A stretch of DNA of 64,000 nt from Hyphomonadaceae bacterium (GCA_019753105.1 JAIELJ010000003.1:248001-312000); one strand, 5' to 3'. Counted from the stretch's first letter, positions 7,480-18,000 are shown. The notes: a model not told the origin generated them from the letters alone. Program-made: numbers and translations.

Positions 7480-9990
7480 ATGGATACCCCTACCTCCGCG
7501 CTGCCGCCTCGGTTCGAGGCGTGGTTCGCCGGCCGCGGCTGGCGGGCGCGTCCGCATCAGTTGGAGCTGGTGAGCCGTGCGCAGGCCGGGCTCTCGACGC
7601 TGCTGATCGCGCCGACGGGGGCGGGCAAGACCCTGGCCGGCTTCATGCCGAGCCTGATCGAGCTTGCGCCGCTCGTGGACGAGGGCGGGCTAAAGCGGCC
7701 GCACAAACTGCATACGCTCTACATCTCGCCGCTGAAAGCGCTGACGACGGACGTCGCGCGCAACCTCGAAACGCCGGTGCGTGAGATGCAACTCGGCGTG
7801 CGGTTGGAAACGCGCACTGGCGATACGCCGCCGCACAAGCGCCAGCGCCAGCGCGCCTATCCGCCCGACATGTTGCTGACGACGCCAGAGCAACTCTGCC
7901 TGCTGATCGCCAGCGAGCACGCGCGTGTGTTCTTCGAAGATTTGCAGGCTGTGGTCATCGATGAAATCCACGCCATCGCACCGACGAAGCGCGGCGATCT
8001 GCTGGCGCTTGCTCTGGCGCGTCTGCGTCGTTGGGCGCCGTCGCATCGGCGCGTGGGGCTAAGCGCGACAGTGGCGGACGAAGATGCGCTGGCGCGTTGG
8101 CTGATCGGAACTGAGCGCGAAGAGCAAGACGTCATCGTGCGCGCTCCGCCAGGCGCGAAGCCCGTGATCGATGTGCTCGACTCCGATGCCCGTATCCCAT
8201 GGGCAGGGCACTTGGCGCGGCATTTGATGCCGGACGTTTACGCAGCGATCAAATGCGCGAAGCTGGCGCTCGTGTTCGTGAACACGCGCGCGCAGGCAGA
8301 GCTGACGTTTCAGGAATTATGGAGCTTGAACGACGATCTCTTGCCGATCGCGCTGCATCACGGGTCGCTCGATGTGCAGCAGCGGCGCAAGGTTGAAGCC
8401 GCTATGGCGCGGGGCGACTTGCGCGCTGTCGTGTGCACCTCGACGCTCGATCTTGGCATTGACTGGGGCGATGTCGATCTGGTGATCCAGATCGGTGCGC
8501 CGAAAGGCTGTGCGCGGCTGGTGCAGCGGATCGGCCGAGCCAATCACAGGCTGGACGAGCCGTCGCAAGCGCTGCTCGCGCCGAGCAATCGGTTCGAAGT
8601 GCTGGAGTGCCGCGCGGCGCAGGAGGCGGTGCTCGAAGGCGCGCTTGATGGCGCCGATGCGCGCGTCGGCGGGCTCGATTGCTTGGCCCAGCACATAATG
8701 GGTTGCGCTTGCGGCGAGCCATTCGATGCGGGTGAGCTCTACGAAGAGGTGACATCCACGTTCCCGTACGCCGAGCTTTCGCGTGCGCAGTTCGATCGCG
8801 TCATCGATCTGGTGGCGACGGGCGGCTACGCGCTGCGCTCTTACGATCGTTACAAACGTATCGTACAGGATTTGAACACTGGCCGCTGGCGCGCGCGCAA
8901 TGCTGCCGTGGCGCAAGCGCACCGGATGAATGTCGGCGCGATCATCGAAAGCGAGATGCTGGATGTGCGGCTCGCGGTGCGCGCGGGCGTGCGGGCACGA
9001 CCGGGTGTGGCGAAGGGTGATGCGCCGCTGCCTTTGGTGGCGGGGCAGCGTCTGGGCCAGATCGAGCAATATTTCATCGAAGGGCTGACGCCAGGCGATA
9101 CGTTCCTGTTTGCCGGCCAAATCCTGAAACTCCTCGGCGTACGCGAAACGGATGCGCTGGTCGTGCGTGCAAGCGACGATAATCCGAGCATTCCTTCCTA
9201 TGCGGGCGGCAAGTTTCCGCTCTCGACGTTTCTGGCCGATCGCGTGCGCCAACTCATCCATGATCCGAAGCGGCATAAGAAGCTCCCGCAGCAAGTGCGC
9301 GATTGGATCAAGGTGCAGAAGCGACGCTCCGTCGTGCCTGCGCCGCATGAGATGCTGGTGGAGACCTTTCCGCGCGGCGCGAAGCACTACCTCGTCTGTT
9401 ATCCGTTCGAAGGCCGCTTGGCGCACCAGACGCTTGGCATGTTGCTTTCGCGCCGGCTGGAGCGGACGGGCAAGAAGCCGCTTGGTTTCCTCGCCAGCGA
9501 ATACGCCGTGGCCGTATGGGCGCTGGAGCCTATGGGGGATGTCGATCTCGCTGGCTTGTTCGATGAAGACATGCTGGGCGACGATCTCGAGAGCTGGCTT
9601 GCAGAATCGACGCTGATGAAAAGCATGTTCGGCAAGTGCGCGATGATCGCCGGCATGATCCAGCGCAACGCGCCGGCGGCGGCGCGGAAGACGAGCCGGC
9701 AGGTGACGTTCTCGTCCGATCTCATCTTCGATGTGCTGAAGCAATATGAACCCGATCACGTGCTCATGCAGGCGGCGTTCGCGGATGCGGGCGAGGGGTA
9801 TCTCGATCTGAAGCGCCTCGGCGCGCTGCTGCGGCGGATCAAGGGCAACATCGTGCATCGCGATCTCGATCACGTCTCGCCGTTCGCAGCGCCAGTAATG
9901 CTGGAGGTCGGGCGCGTGCCGATCCAGGGGGCCGCGGAGGAGGCGATCCTGGAGGACGCTGCGTCACTCATCGCCGAGGCGATGAGCTGA
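7480..9990 (+). CDS. Ligase-associated DEXH-box DNA helicase (Lhr-like)
   Basis: 836 aa from the ATG at 7480. Superfamily 2 helicase: Walker A in APTGAGKT (Lys50), DEIH box at 161-164, SAT motif in GLSATVADE, and motif VI-type QRIGRANHR. A long Lhr-type C-terminal half with winged-helix and beta-rich parts follows. Length and content match the ligase-associated DNA damage response helicase family (TIGR04121), normally encoded with an ATP-dependent ligase, an MBL-fold exonuclease and PdeM. Here PdeM lies 2 kb downstream but ligase and exonuclease genes are absent from the window. The longer upstream open frame overlaps the divergent gene and is not used. Confidence 0.92.
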   Translation: MDTPTSALPPRFEAWFAGRGWRARPHQLELVSRAQAGLSTLLIAPTGAGKTLAGFMPSLIELAPLVDEGGLKRPHKLHTLYISPLKALTTDVARNLETPVREMQLGVRLETRTGDTPPHKRQRQRAYPPDMLLTTPEQLCLLIASEHARVFFEDLQAVVIDEIHAIAPTKRGDLLALALARLRRWAPSHRRVGLSATVADEDALARWLIGTEREEQDVIVRAPPGAKPVIDVLDSDARIPWAGHLARHLMPDVYAAIKCAKLALVFVNTRAQAELTFQELWSLNDDLLPIALHHGSLDVQQRRKVEAAMARGDLRAVVCTSTLDLGIDWGDVDLVIQIGAPKGCARLVQRIGRANHRLDEPSQALLAPSNRFEVLECRAAQEAVLEGALDGADARVGGLDCLAQHIMGCACGEPFDAGELYEEVTSTFPYAELSRAQFDRVIDLVATGGYALRSYDRYKRIVQDLNTGRWRARNAAVAQAHRMNVGAIIESEMLDVRLAVRAGVRARPGVAKGDAPLPLVAGQRLGQIEQYFIEGLTPGDTFLFAGQILKLLGVRETDALVVRASDDNPSIPSYAGGKFPLSTFLADRVRQLIHDPKRHKKLPQQVRDWIKVQKRRSVVPAPHEMLVETFPRGAKHYLVCYPFEGRLAHQTLGMLLSRRLERTGKKPLGFLASEYAVAVWALEPMGDVDLAGLFDEDMLGDDLESWLAESTLMKSMFGKCAMIAGMIQRNAPAAARKTSRQVTFSSDLIFDVLKQYEPDHVLMQAAFADAGEGYLDLKRLGALLRRIKGNIVHRDLDHVSPFAAPVMLEVGRVPIQGAAEEAILEDAASLIAEAMS

Positions 9991-10043
9991 GCTTGCGCGC
10001 TCGCGTGTGTCGGCGCATTTTCGCGCCAAACACGGGGGAAACG

Positions 10044-11975
10044 ATGCGAGCTTTTCGGGCGATGCTTCTGGCTTTGGCGCTGGCGCCGAGCTTGGCTTAC
10101 GCGCAGGCGAGCAACGCGACGCGCGAGATCAATGCCGCCGCCGCGGCCGATTTGCCGTTCGCCGATCGCGAGGACGAAGACTTCGCCGCGCGCGGCTTTA
10201 TCGCGACTTGGCCCGAGAACGAGATTCGCGGCGCGGAAGGCAATGTCGTCTGGAATTTCCGGGCCTACGATTTCCTGCAAGGCCCTGTGCCGGAGACGGT
10301 TAACCCGAGCTTGTGGCGTCACGCTGGTTTGCTGGTGCGCTCCGGGCTCTTCCGCGTGACCGACCGCGTCTTCCAGGTGCGCGGCTTCGATGTTTCGAAC
10401 ATGACGATCGTCGTCGGCGACACCGGGCTGATCATCATTGACCCGCTCACCAGCGTTGAAGCGGCGCGCGCAGCGCTGACCTTGGCGCGGCAAGCGGTAG
10501 GCGATCGCCCGGTCGTGGCAGTGATCTACACGCACAGCCATGCGGATCATTTTGGCGGCGTCCGCGGCGTTATCGATCCGGCGGATGTGGCGGCAGGACG
10601 CGTGCAGGTGATCGCGCCGGACGGTTTCATGGAGCACGCGATCAGCGAGAACGTGATCGCCGGCAACGCCATGTCGCGGCGCGCGATCTATCAGTTCGGC
10701 GTCGGCACAGCGCCGGGGCCGGAGGGCGTGATGACGTCCGGCATTGGCATCGCTCTCTCTAATGGCACGCTTTCGCTCATAGCTCCGACGCAGACGATCA
10801 CGCGCACCGGCGAGACGCTGACGATCGATGGCGTCCGCATCGAGTTTCAGGTGACGCCAGGCACGGAAGCGCCGGCGGAGATGAACTTCTTTTTCCCCGA
10901 TCTGCGCGTGCTCTGCCTCTCGGAAAACGCCAACGCCACGATGCACAACATCCTGACGCCGCGCGGCGCGTTGGTGCGGGATGCAAAGGCGTGGGCGGAT
11001 TATTTGACGGAAGCGCTGCGTCTTTACGGTGATCGCACCGACGTCATGGTCACGAGCCATGCGTGGCCGCGCTTTGGCGGCGATCGCGTGCGTGATTTCA
11101 TCGGCTCGCACCGCGATGCGTACAAGTATTTGCACGATCAGACCGTGCGCATGATGAATGCGGGAATGACTGGTCGCGAGATCGCCGCTGAAGTGCGCTT
11201 GCCGGAGGCGCTGGCGAGCCGCTGGTTCAATCGTGGCTATTACGGCACGATGATGCACAACAGCCAAGCCGTCTATCAGCGCTATATGGGCTGGTACGAT
11301 GGCAACCCGGCTAATCTTGATCGCCTGCCGCCTGTCGATGAAGCGACGCGCTATGTGCGCGCGATGGGTGGGCCGGGGAATGTCATGGCGCAAGCGCAGC
11401 AGGCGTTTGATGATGGCGAGTATCGCTGGGCGGCAGTGCTGCTCAATCATTTGATCTTTGCGTCGGACGAGAATGCCGAAGCGCGCACGTTGCTGGCGCG
11501 CACGCACCGCCAGATGGCGTATCAAGCCGAAAGCGCGATTTGGCGGAATATGTATCTGACGGCGGCGCGTGAGCTGGAGAGCGGCGTCACGCCGCGTGGC
11601 GGCACAACACAGGCCGCTGATCTTGTTGTGGCGACGCCAACAGCGCAGGTGCTCGATCTGCTGGCGGTGCGGCTCAATCCAGAGCGACTAGGTGATCGGC
11701 GCTTTGCCTTCAATCTGGTCTTCCCGGAGCGCAACGAGCGCTTTGCGGTCACCATCGCCAATGGCGTTTTGGTGCATGAAAGCGGCGTCACGCTGGCGGA
11801 TGCGCCTACCATCACATCGCCGCGCGGCGTGTTCTTGCAGGCGTTGGGCGCAGGCACGATGCGCAGAGCTGTGATCAACCGCTCGATCCGCATCAGCGGC
11901 GACAGAGGCTCCCTTGAAGGCCTCAATGAAGTGTTCGATACCCCGGACCCCAATTTCGCTATCGTCACACCCTGA
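10044..11975 (+). CDS. Alkyl sulfatase (SDS hydrolase) family, metallo-beta-lactamase fold, secreted
   Basis: 643 aa from the ATG at 10044, which has GGGGGAA upstream and begins a signal peptide (cleaved after SLAYAQ). The family hydrolyses primary alkyl sulfates such as SDS to alcohol and sulfate. The binuclear zinc motif THSHADHFGG is at residues 163-172 (His164, His166, Asp168, His169); further metal-side motifs are GTEAPAEMNFFFPD and the acidic Glu in SENANATMHN. A dimerisation domain (RWFNRGYYGTMMHNSQAVYQRY) and a C-terminal SCP2-like lipid-binding domain follow. Length matches SdsA1-type enzymes. It sits between the helicase and pdeM genes on the same strand, although its substrate has no evident link to DNA repair. 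Confidence 0.92.
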   Translation: MRAFRAMLLALALAPSLAYAQASNATREINAAAAADLPFADREDEDFAARGFIATWPENEIRGAEGNVVWNFRAYDFLQGPVPETVNPSLWRHAGLLVRSGLFRVTDRVFQVRGFDVSNMTIVVGDTGLIIIDPLTSVEAARAALTLARQAVGDRPVVAVIYTHSHADHFGGVRGVIDPADVAAGRVQVIAPDGFMEHAISENVIAGNAMSRRAIYQFGVGTAPGPEGVMTSGIGIALSNGTLSLIAPTQTITRTGETLTIDGVRIEFQVTPGTEAPAEMNFFFPDLRVLCLSENANATMHNILTPRGALVRDAKAWADYLTEALRLYGDRTDVMVTSHAWPRFGGDRVRDFIGSHRDAYKYLHDQTVRMMNAGMTGREIAAEVRLPEALASRWFNRGYYGTMMHNSQAVYQRYMGWYDGNPANLDRLPPVDEATRYVRAMGGPGNVMAQAQQAFDDGEYRWAAVLLNHLIFASDENAEARTLLARTHRQMAYQAESAIWRNMYLTAARELESGVTPRGGTTQAADLVVATPTAQVLDLLAVRLNPERLGDRRFAFNLVFPERNERFAVTIANGVLVHESGVTLADAPTITSPRGVFLQALGAGTMRRAVINRSIRISGDRGSLEGLNEVFDTPDPNFAIVTP

Positions 11976-11997
11976 CGAATCTGGTGCTTTGACGCTG

Positions 11998-12765
11998 ATG
12001 CCCTTGCTATCGCAAAAGCCGAAGAGAGCGCCGCGCCCGCGCGGTGTTACGGCGCGCGCGCTGCCGCCGTTGGCGATTGTTGGCGCAAACGTCGAGGCGC
12101 GGCTGGGCGGCGTCACTGTAACGGCGCTGCCGCAAGGTGCGTTGTGGGTGGGTGAGGCCAAGGCGTTGATCGTCTCCGATCTCCATTTGGAGAAGGGCTC
12201 GTCCTATGCGCTGCGTGGGCAGATGTTGCCGCCCTACGATACGCACGCGACGTTGATGCGGCTCGCGTCACTGATTGATGCGCATGCGCCGGAGATCGTC
12301 GTGTCGCTCGGCGACAGTTTTCATGATGGCCAAGGTCCGGCGCGGCTCGACGCGCGCGATCGGGATTTGCTGCAAAGCTTGATCGCGCGCTGCGACTGGG
12401 TCTGGGTCGAAGGCAATCATGATGGCCGCTCACCCGAGGCGCTGGGCGGCGCGGTGCGCGATGTGCTCCACCTCGGCGCACTGGTATTGCGCCATGAGCC
12501 GACGGAGCGCGCAACCGCCGGCGAGATTGCCGGACACTTGCACCCGTGCGCGCGCGTCAGCGGGCGAGGGCGCAGCGTGCGGCGGCGTTGCTTTGCGTTT
12601 GATGGTGAACGCTTGGTGATGCCGGCGTTCGGTGCGTTCACAGGCGGGCTCAATGTGCGCGACAAGGCGTTTGCGCCACTGTTTCCCGATGGCGTGACGG
12701 CGTTGGTGCTGGGCAAAGAGCGCGTACTGCCCGCGCCATACGAGCGCTTGTTGGGCGGCGGCTAA
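11998..12765 (+). CDS. pdeM: Ligase-associated DNA damage response phosphoesterase PdeM
   Basis: 255 aa from the ATG at 11998, 22 bases after the sulfatase stop. A calcineurin-like metallophosphoesterase: VSDLHLEKG (metal-binding Asp and His), SLGDSFHD, EGNHDG and GHLHP are the successive metal motifs. The size, the LHLEKGSSYALRG segment and the C-terminal AFGAFTGGLNVRD match the PdeM family (TIGR04123), normally encoded with the ligase-associated helicase, ligase and exonuclease. It is presumed to act on DNA ends. The first 25 residues are Arg/Pro-rich and poorly conserved, so a later start is possible. Its stop overlaps the convergent DUF3429 gene by 4 bases. Confidence 0.88.
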   Translation: MPLLSQKPKRAPRPRGVTARALPPLAIVGANVEARLGGVTVTALPQGALWVGEAKALIVSDLHLEKGSSYALRGQMLPPYDTHATLMRLASLIDAHAPEIVVSLGDSFHDGQGPARLDARDRDLLQSLIARCDWVWVEGNHDGRSPEALGGAVRDVLHLGALVLRHEPTERATAGEIAGHLHPCARVSGRGRSVRRRCFAFDGERLVMPAFGAFTGGLNVRDKAFAPLFPDGVTALVLGKERVLPAPYERLLGGG

Positions 12766-13241
12766 ATCCGCTGCAACACCGTCGCCAGCGGGATCAGCAA
12801 GCACACGATCATCGCGCCGCCGGTCAGCACTTTGCGCAATAGCGGATACCATTCCGGCGCGCCGGCATCGATGGCGCTGCGGTGATCCCAGAGATATTGC
12901 GCAGCGAAGAGGCCGGCAAACACTGACGCCGTGCCGACTGCCGCTGGCACGAGCACAACGAAGATGGTGACAAACCAGCCCGCTAAGCCTGGAACGGCGC
13001 TGTAAAACAGACGTGGAGGGCTTGGCGTCTGCGGCGCGCGCATGATTTCGATGCCGCAGCGCACGCCGCCGAGAAATGAGAGCAGCACGGCAGCGTAAAG
13101 CGAGAACGCGATCGCGGCGATGTAAGCAGTGTCGCGATCCTGCGAGAGCGTCACCAGCGCGCTGACGGCCAGTGGCACGAGCCCGAGAAATCCAAGGCGC
13201 AACGCCGCGCGCGGCAGGAAGGGTGGCGGTTGGGCGTTCAC
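12762..13241 (-). CDS. DUF3429 family membrane protein
   Basis: 159 aa from a GTG at 13241. This start makes the classic GTGA overlap with the stop of the upstream TIGR02186 gene; a longer frame would run deep into that gene. Five or so membrane segments are visible (LRLGFLGLVPLAVSALVTL, AAIAFSLYAAVLLSFLGGVR, AGWFVTIFVVLVPAAVG). FLGGVRCGIE and the overall plan match DUF3429. Function unknown. It is the last gene of a three-gene operon with TauE and TIGR02186, every junction a 4-base overlap. Confidence 0.85.
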   Translation of the reverse strand: MNAQPPPFLPRAALRLGFLGLVPLAVSALVTLSQDRDTAYIAAIAFSLYAAVLLSFLGGVRCGIEIMRAPQTPSPPRLFYSAVPGLAGWFVTIFVVLVPAAVGTASVFAGLFAAQYLWDHRSAIDAGAPEWYPLLRKVLTGGAMIVCLLIPLATVLQRI

Positions 13242-14023
13242 GTCCGGCGGAAGATTAGCGCCGCCGCCCAGCCCGCCGCCAGCGCCAGCAACACTGTAAC
13301 GATGCCGTAGAGCCACGATGCGTTGGTGGCGAGATCGTGGATGCGTCGTTCTATGCCGACGCGCGAGATGGTGATCGGTATGCGTTGCGAGGAGATGAGG
13401 CGTCCGTCGCGGAAGAGGTAAGTGTCGGCGCTGTACTGCGCGATCGGCGCGTTGGCGGGCAGGCGCACGACTGCGCGGAAAAGGCCGCCTTGGTACATGG
13501 TGAGACCGCCGCGTTCGCCGGGGCGTATGCGGCCGTCATAGGATTGGTACAGTCCCTGCGCATAGCGCAGGCGCACAAGCGCGCGCCGATAAGCCGATGG
13601 ATCGGCGCCGTCAGGCACCGCGCTCGCGAGCTGTGCTGAGGCGGCGGGATCGAGTTGGTGTTCCCAGATCGATTGGGCATTGGCGATCTGGCGCAGCGGC
13701 CGGTTCGAGAGAACGGCAAAGAAGGTGGGCGCCTGCGCGAACTCGACAGGATCGCCATTGATCCACAGGCCGTAAAAGTTGCGCTTGCGCATGATGACAG
13801 CGCTTTCGTTCGGCCCGCGCACGACGACGACGATGTCGCCACGGCCGCGCCGATCCGGATTGACGCCGAAGACCGTAATGTAAGAGCCGCGATAGTCGGA
13901 GCTGACAGTGATCTGCTCTTCGGCGACGGCGGCCGGCAGTTCGTTCAGCGGATCGCTCGGCTGTTGCGCGGAGGCGCCGGAGGCGACTGCGAGAAACGCG
14001 AGGGCGGCCATGAAGCGCTTCAC
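13238..14023 (-). CDS. TIGR02186 family protein (partner of TauE exporter)
   Basis: 261 aa. The GTG at 14023 gives a GTGA overlap with the TauE stop; a GTG one codon earlier is equally possible. A signal peptide (MKRFMAALAFLAVASGASAQ region) is followed by a periplasmic beta-rich domain (EEQITVSSDYRGSYITVFGV, IVVVVRGPNESAVIMRKR, LWINGDPVEF) and a C-terminal membrane anchor (WLYGIVTVLLALAAGWAAAL). This pattern is the TIGR02186 family of alphaproteobacteria, regularly encoded next to a TauE/SafE permease. Its role is not established; co-occurrence implies it assists anion export or sensing in the periplasm. Confidence 0.88.
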   Translation of the reverse strand: MKRFMAALAFLAVASGASAQQPSDPLNELPAAVAEEQITVSSDYRGSYITVFGVNPDRRGRGDIVVVVRGPNESAVIMRKRNFYGLWINGDPVEFAQAPTFFAVLSNRPLRQIANAQSIWEHQLDPAASAQLASAVPDGADPSAYRRALVRLRYAQGLYQSYDGRIRPGERGGLTMYQGGLFRAVVRLPANAPIAQYSADTYLFRDGRLISSQRIPITISRVGIERRIHDLATNASWLYGIVTVLLALAAGWAAALIFRRT

Positions 14024-14934
14024 CACAGGCCTCCGCCGAGCACGTACGGTTCTTCCGGCGGGATCACCAGGTCGAACAGGAATTTCGCGCTGGCCGCGAT
14101 CAGCAGCAGGCCGAGCAAGCCGCGGATATGTTCATTCTTCAGGCCCGCGCCGATGCGTGCGCCGAATTGTGCGCCGACTACGCCGCCGAGCATGAGCAAT
14201 GCCGCAAGCACGAGGTCGACCGTTTGCGTCGCCGCTGATTGCAGAATGACGACCAGTGAACTGACGATCAGCACTTGGAAGAGTGACGTGCCGACGACGA
14301 CGTGGGTTGGCATGCGCAAGAGGTAGATCATGGCGGGGATGAGGATGAAGCCGCCGCCAATGCCCATGATTGCCGCGAGCGCGCCGATGGCAAAGCCAAG
14401 CACAAGCGGCGGGATGACGCTGATATAGAGCCCCGAGCGCGGGAAGGCGATGCGGAAGGGCAATGTATGCGCGACCGTGCGTGCGGGGCGGCGCAGGATC
14501 GAGACGCCGCTCGTCGTTCGTCCACGCCATAGCGAGTAGGTCTCGCTCAGCATCAGGAAGCCGACGCCGGAGAGCAGGAAGAGGTAGAGGATCGAGATAA
14601 TCAGATCGAGTTGGCCAAGCCTCAGCAGGCGCTCAAACAACCACACGCCCATCGCACTGCCGGCGATGCCGCCGATGGACAGCAGAAGCCCCATCCGCCA
14701 GTCGACGTTCTTGCGGCGTGTTTGAGTCATGATGCCGGAGAATGACGTCGCTGCGATCTGGCTTGCGCCAGTGGCGACAGCGACGGGCGCGGGGACGCCA
14801 AGAAAGATCAAGGCAGGCGTCATGATGAAGCCGCCGCCGACGCCGACGAGCCCGGACACAAAGCCGACGCCGCCGCTGACCAATAGGACAAGCAGCACGT
14901 TCACCGGCATCTCGGCGATCGGCAGGTAGATCAA
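14020..14934 (-). CDS. TauE/SafE family sulfite/anion exporter
   Basis: About 304 aa with eight or so membrane helices in two related halves, each with a Gly-rich motif: GLVGVGGGFIMTPALIF and IMGIGGGFILIPAMIYL. The family exports sulfite or organosulfonates. The start is uncertain: the TTG at 14934 gives the N-terminus LIYLPIAEMPVN, typical for alphaproteobacterial relatives; the ATG at 14910 (MPVNVLLVLL) is the other choice. The longer open frame adds an Arg/Pro leader that looks untranslated. It leads the operon with TIGR02186 and DUF3429. Confidence 0.88.
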   Translation of the reverse strand: MIYLPIAEMPVNVLLVLLVSGGVGFVSGLVGVGGGFIMTPALIFLGVPAPVAVATGASQIAATSFSGIMTQTRRKNVDWRMGLLLSIGGIAGSAMGVWLFERLLRLGQLDLIISILYLFLLSGVGFLMLSETYSLWRGRTTSGVSILRRPARTVAHTLPFRIAFPRSGLYISVIPPLVLGFAIGALAAIMGIGGGFILIPAMIYLLRMPTHVVVGTSLFQVLIVSSLVVILQSAATQTVDLVLAALLMLGGVVGAQFGARIGAGLKNEHIRGLLGLLLIAASAKFLFDLVIPPEEPYVLGGGLW

Positions 14935-15049
14935 TTTCCAGCTCGACTGAGTAACGCGTGCGCGTCTTCGCCCAGCGCCCCTTATGGGCGCCGTCGCAGG
15001 GCGTGGCAACGCCGCTCAGCGCAGAAATTACCCCCTTATTCGGAGGTGT

Positions 15050-18000
15050 TTAGGTGGCCGGACGCGCCGCCCAAGCGCGCGGCCCGAACTCACCGTTCGC
15101 AACCGCATTAGCGGCGCGCGGGCGGAAGGCTTGCGCACGGGCGCGGGCCTGCTCGGCTTGCGCAGCTGTGAGCTGCGCTTCGAGGGCCGTCGCGCGTGCG
15201 CCAGCATCTTGATCGCCCTGACGTGCGGCGACCAGGAACCAAAACAAGGCTTCCGATGCGCTCGCGTTTACGCCACGTCCTTGTTGATAGAGGACGCCCA
15301 GATTGTACTGGCTGTCAGCGACGCCGAGCTCGGCAGCCTGACGGAACCACCGAAATGCGGCGGACTCATCGAGCGGCGCGCCTTCGCCGCGGGCGAAGAA
15401 GACCCCGAGATCGTGCATCGCGCGGCGGTTACCTGCGGCAGCGGCGCGTTCGGTCCATTGGCGCGCGACGGTGAGATCGGCTTGAACGCCTTCGCCACGC
15501 TCATAGAGCTTGGCCAAGCGATATTGCGCCATGGCGAAGCCGCGGTCGGCGGCGCGGCGCAGAAGGGTAGCGCCTTCGGCGGCGCGGCCCGCCGCGAGGC
15601 GTTGCAGCGCGAGTTCGTATTGCGCCGTGAGATCGCCGGTTTGCGCGGCTTGCTCCAGCGAGACGTTACGCGGCGCGAGCGGGGCGGCGACGACGGGTGC
15701 TGCCGTCGCTCCACCTTCCGCTATGGGTGCGCCTTCGACAGCAGGCACGCTGCCGTCCGGCGCAAAGCCTTCGACCGGAGCTTCCGCGAACGGATCCTGT
15801 GATGGCGCCGGTAGAGACGCGCTCGGATCGGTGGCGGCAGGCGGTTCAGCCTCAGGCGATGTTGGGCCGGGTTCGTTCGCTTGGTCGGCAAAATAACGCG
15901 AGCCCGCGACAAGCGCGAGCACGACCAAGCCAGTCGCGCCCCAAAGCACGATCCGGCTCGATCCGCGCAGACTGAGTTGCGGCGCAGCGCCCGTGTCAGT
16001 CTTTTCGGCCTTCACCTTGGCGGCCTTTGGCTGCTTCGGTTCCTTGGCCTTCTTCTCTTTGGTCTTCGAGGTTTCAGCCTGCGCCTGGGCGGCTTTGCGC
16101 GCCTGGGCGAGGTAGTCGTTCTTGCCAGCCGGCGGCGCAGGCTCTGACGGCGCGACGTCAGTCAAAGTGTGTGTCGGCTCTCGCGGCTCATCGAGCGTAT
16201 CGAAGGGGTCGAAGGACGAGTCGTCGTGCACGCCTGCGAGCGGCGTCGCGCCCGTCTCGGTATCGGGCGACCAGAACGTGTCTTCCACGTTCTCCGCACC
16301 GGGAGGCGGAGAGGTGGTCAGGTCAATTTCATCGAGGAAGGGCTCGTCGATCAGCAGATCGGTGTCGTGCGCCAGTTCGATCGACTTGTAGTCAGGCGCG
16401 TGCTCTTCCGCGAACGTGTCCGTTGCGGGAGTGTCTTCCGTTTCGATCGGCGGCATCTGCGCTTCATCTTCAAGCAGATCGTCAATCGGTTCCGAGAAGT
16501 AGATGTCGTCGTCCAAGCTGACGTGCTGCGGCGCGGGCGTGCGCGGCGGCAACGGCGCAGCACGCGTTGGCTGTGCTGCTTCCATCGGCGAGACGTAGGG
16601 TTCGGTTTCTTCGATGTCGCCAAAGATCGGGAAGTCTTGTTGGCGGCGCGACGGCGTCGGGATCGCGTCGGCGAGCGGCGCGAGATCGACAGCGTCATGG
16701 CTGTTCTCGTAGCGCTCGAGCTTGGAAGCTACGCTGGAGACAGCCTTTTGCACGGGCGCGATGGCTTCGGCGGAGTGCTCTTCCACTTCCGCCAAGCGCT
16801 CCATGATCGAGTTGATCGCCTCGGTGACGCGGGCGCCGGCTCGTTCTTCGCTGTCCAGCATGCGCTCGCCGAGTTCGCGCGCGAGCGTGTCCTGGCGCTG
16901 ATTGAAGCGCTCGGCCATGCGCGCGACTTGCTCGCCAACATGCTCGATCGCTTGCGCGCTGCGGGTTTCCACCGCACCGACACGCTCTTCCAAGCGCTCG
17001 GAGAGACGGCCGACTTCAAGGCCCATGCGATCGAAGCCAGCCGCTTCGCGGCGCTCGATGTCATCGAAGCGCTGTTCGAGCGTGTTCGACATGCGCGCCA
17101 ATTCTTCGCGCACTGCAGCACCGGCGGCGTCATCGTTGCGGCTTTCGACAGCGCGCAGGCGCTTATCGACCGTCTCCGACATGCGGCGAATTTCGAGCGA
17201 GATCGCTTCGATGGTCTGCGCTTGGCGGCGCTCAGCTGCGGCTAGGCGGCGGTTCACGTCAGCCAGCGCGCCTTCGAGACCTTCGCCGGTCGCGCCTTCG
17301 AGGGCGGCATGCAGTTGCGTTTGCAGCTGGTCGCGCGCTTCGCCGACCATCGTCGAGACTTGCTGCGCCATCGAGTCGAGGCGCTGCTCGAGCATCGCGC
17401 GCACGGCTTCTGTTTCCTGCACCGCTTGCGCTTGCTCAACGCGCGCACCGAGCGAGGAGACGGTTTCTTCCAGCGTGCGGATCGCTGTGTTGGCGGTGGA
17501 CTCGGTTTCCGCCAAGCGCGCCGAGAGGCGGCTCAGCGCTTCATCGAGCGTGCGCACCGCGCCATCGACATGGTCGAGCTTCGCGCTGCTGACGCCATTG
17601 GCTTCAATGCCGGCAATGCGCGCTTCGAACGCGGCGAGCGCGTCCGAGACTGGGCTCGTATCAGTCTTGCTCTCAAGAGATGCGAGGCGTTCTGCGATAT
17701 CGCTTTGCGCTTGGCGCAGATCGGTCAGATCGATGGTGCCGGAAGCGCCGGCGATGTCCTCGACTTGCTTGACGCGCGCAGAGAGCGTGAGTTGGGCGTT
17801 GCGCAGATCGGCGATCGCCGCACCCGCAGCTTGGCGCAGACCCGCCGTACTTTCGCGCGAACCAGCTTCCGCGCGTTCAATGCGCGCGATGAGGGCGGCT
17901 TGATCGGCCTTCAATGTATCGACGGCGCCGACGCGCTTGGCGATCTCGCTTTCGAGACGCACCACTTCTTCGAGCAGCGCTTCGCGCGTGCCGCGATTTT

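Noticed and set aside
8317-11525. Two antisense frames (518 and 551 codons) opposite the helicase and sulfatase genes
   Set aside because: Shadow frames of well-supported sense genes, with no family content.
10044-11975. Taken first as the missing MBL exonuclease of the ligase-associated repair set
   Set aside because: It has a signal peptide, 643 aa and the alkylsulfatase dimerisation and SCP2-like parts; the exonuclease is about half as long and cytosolic.
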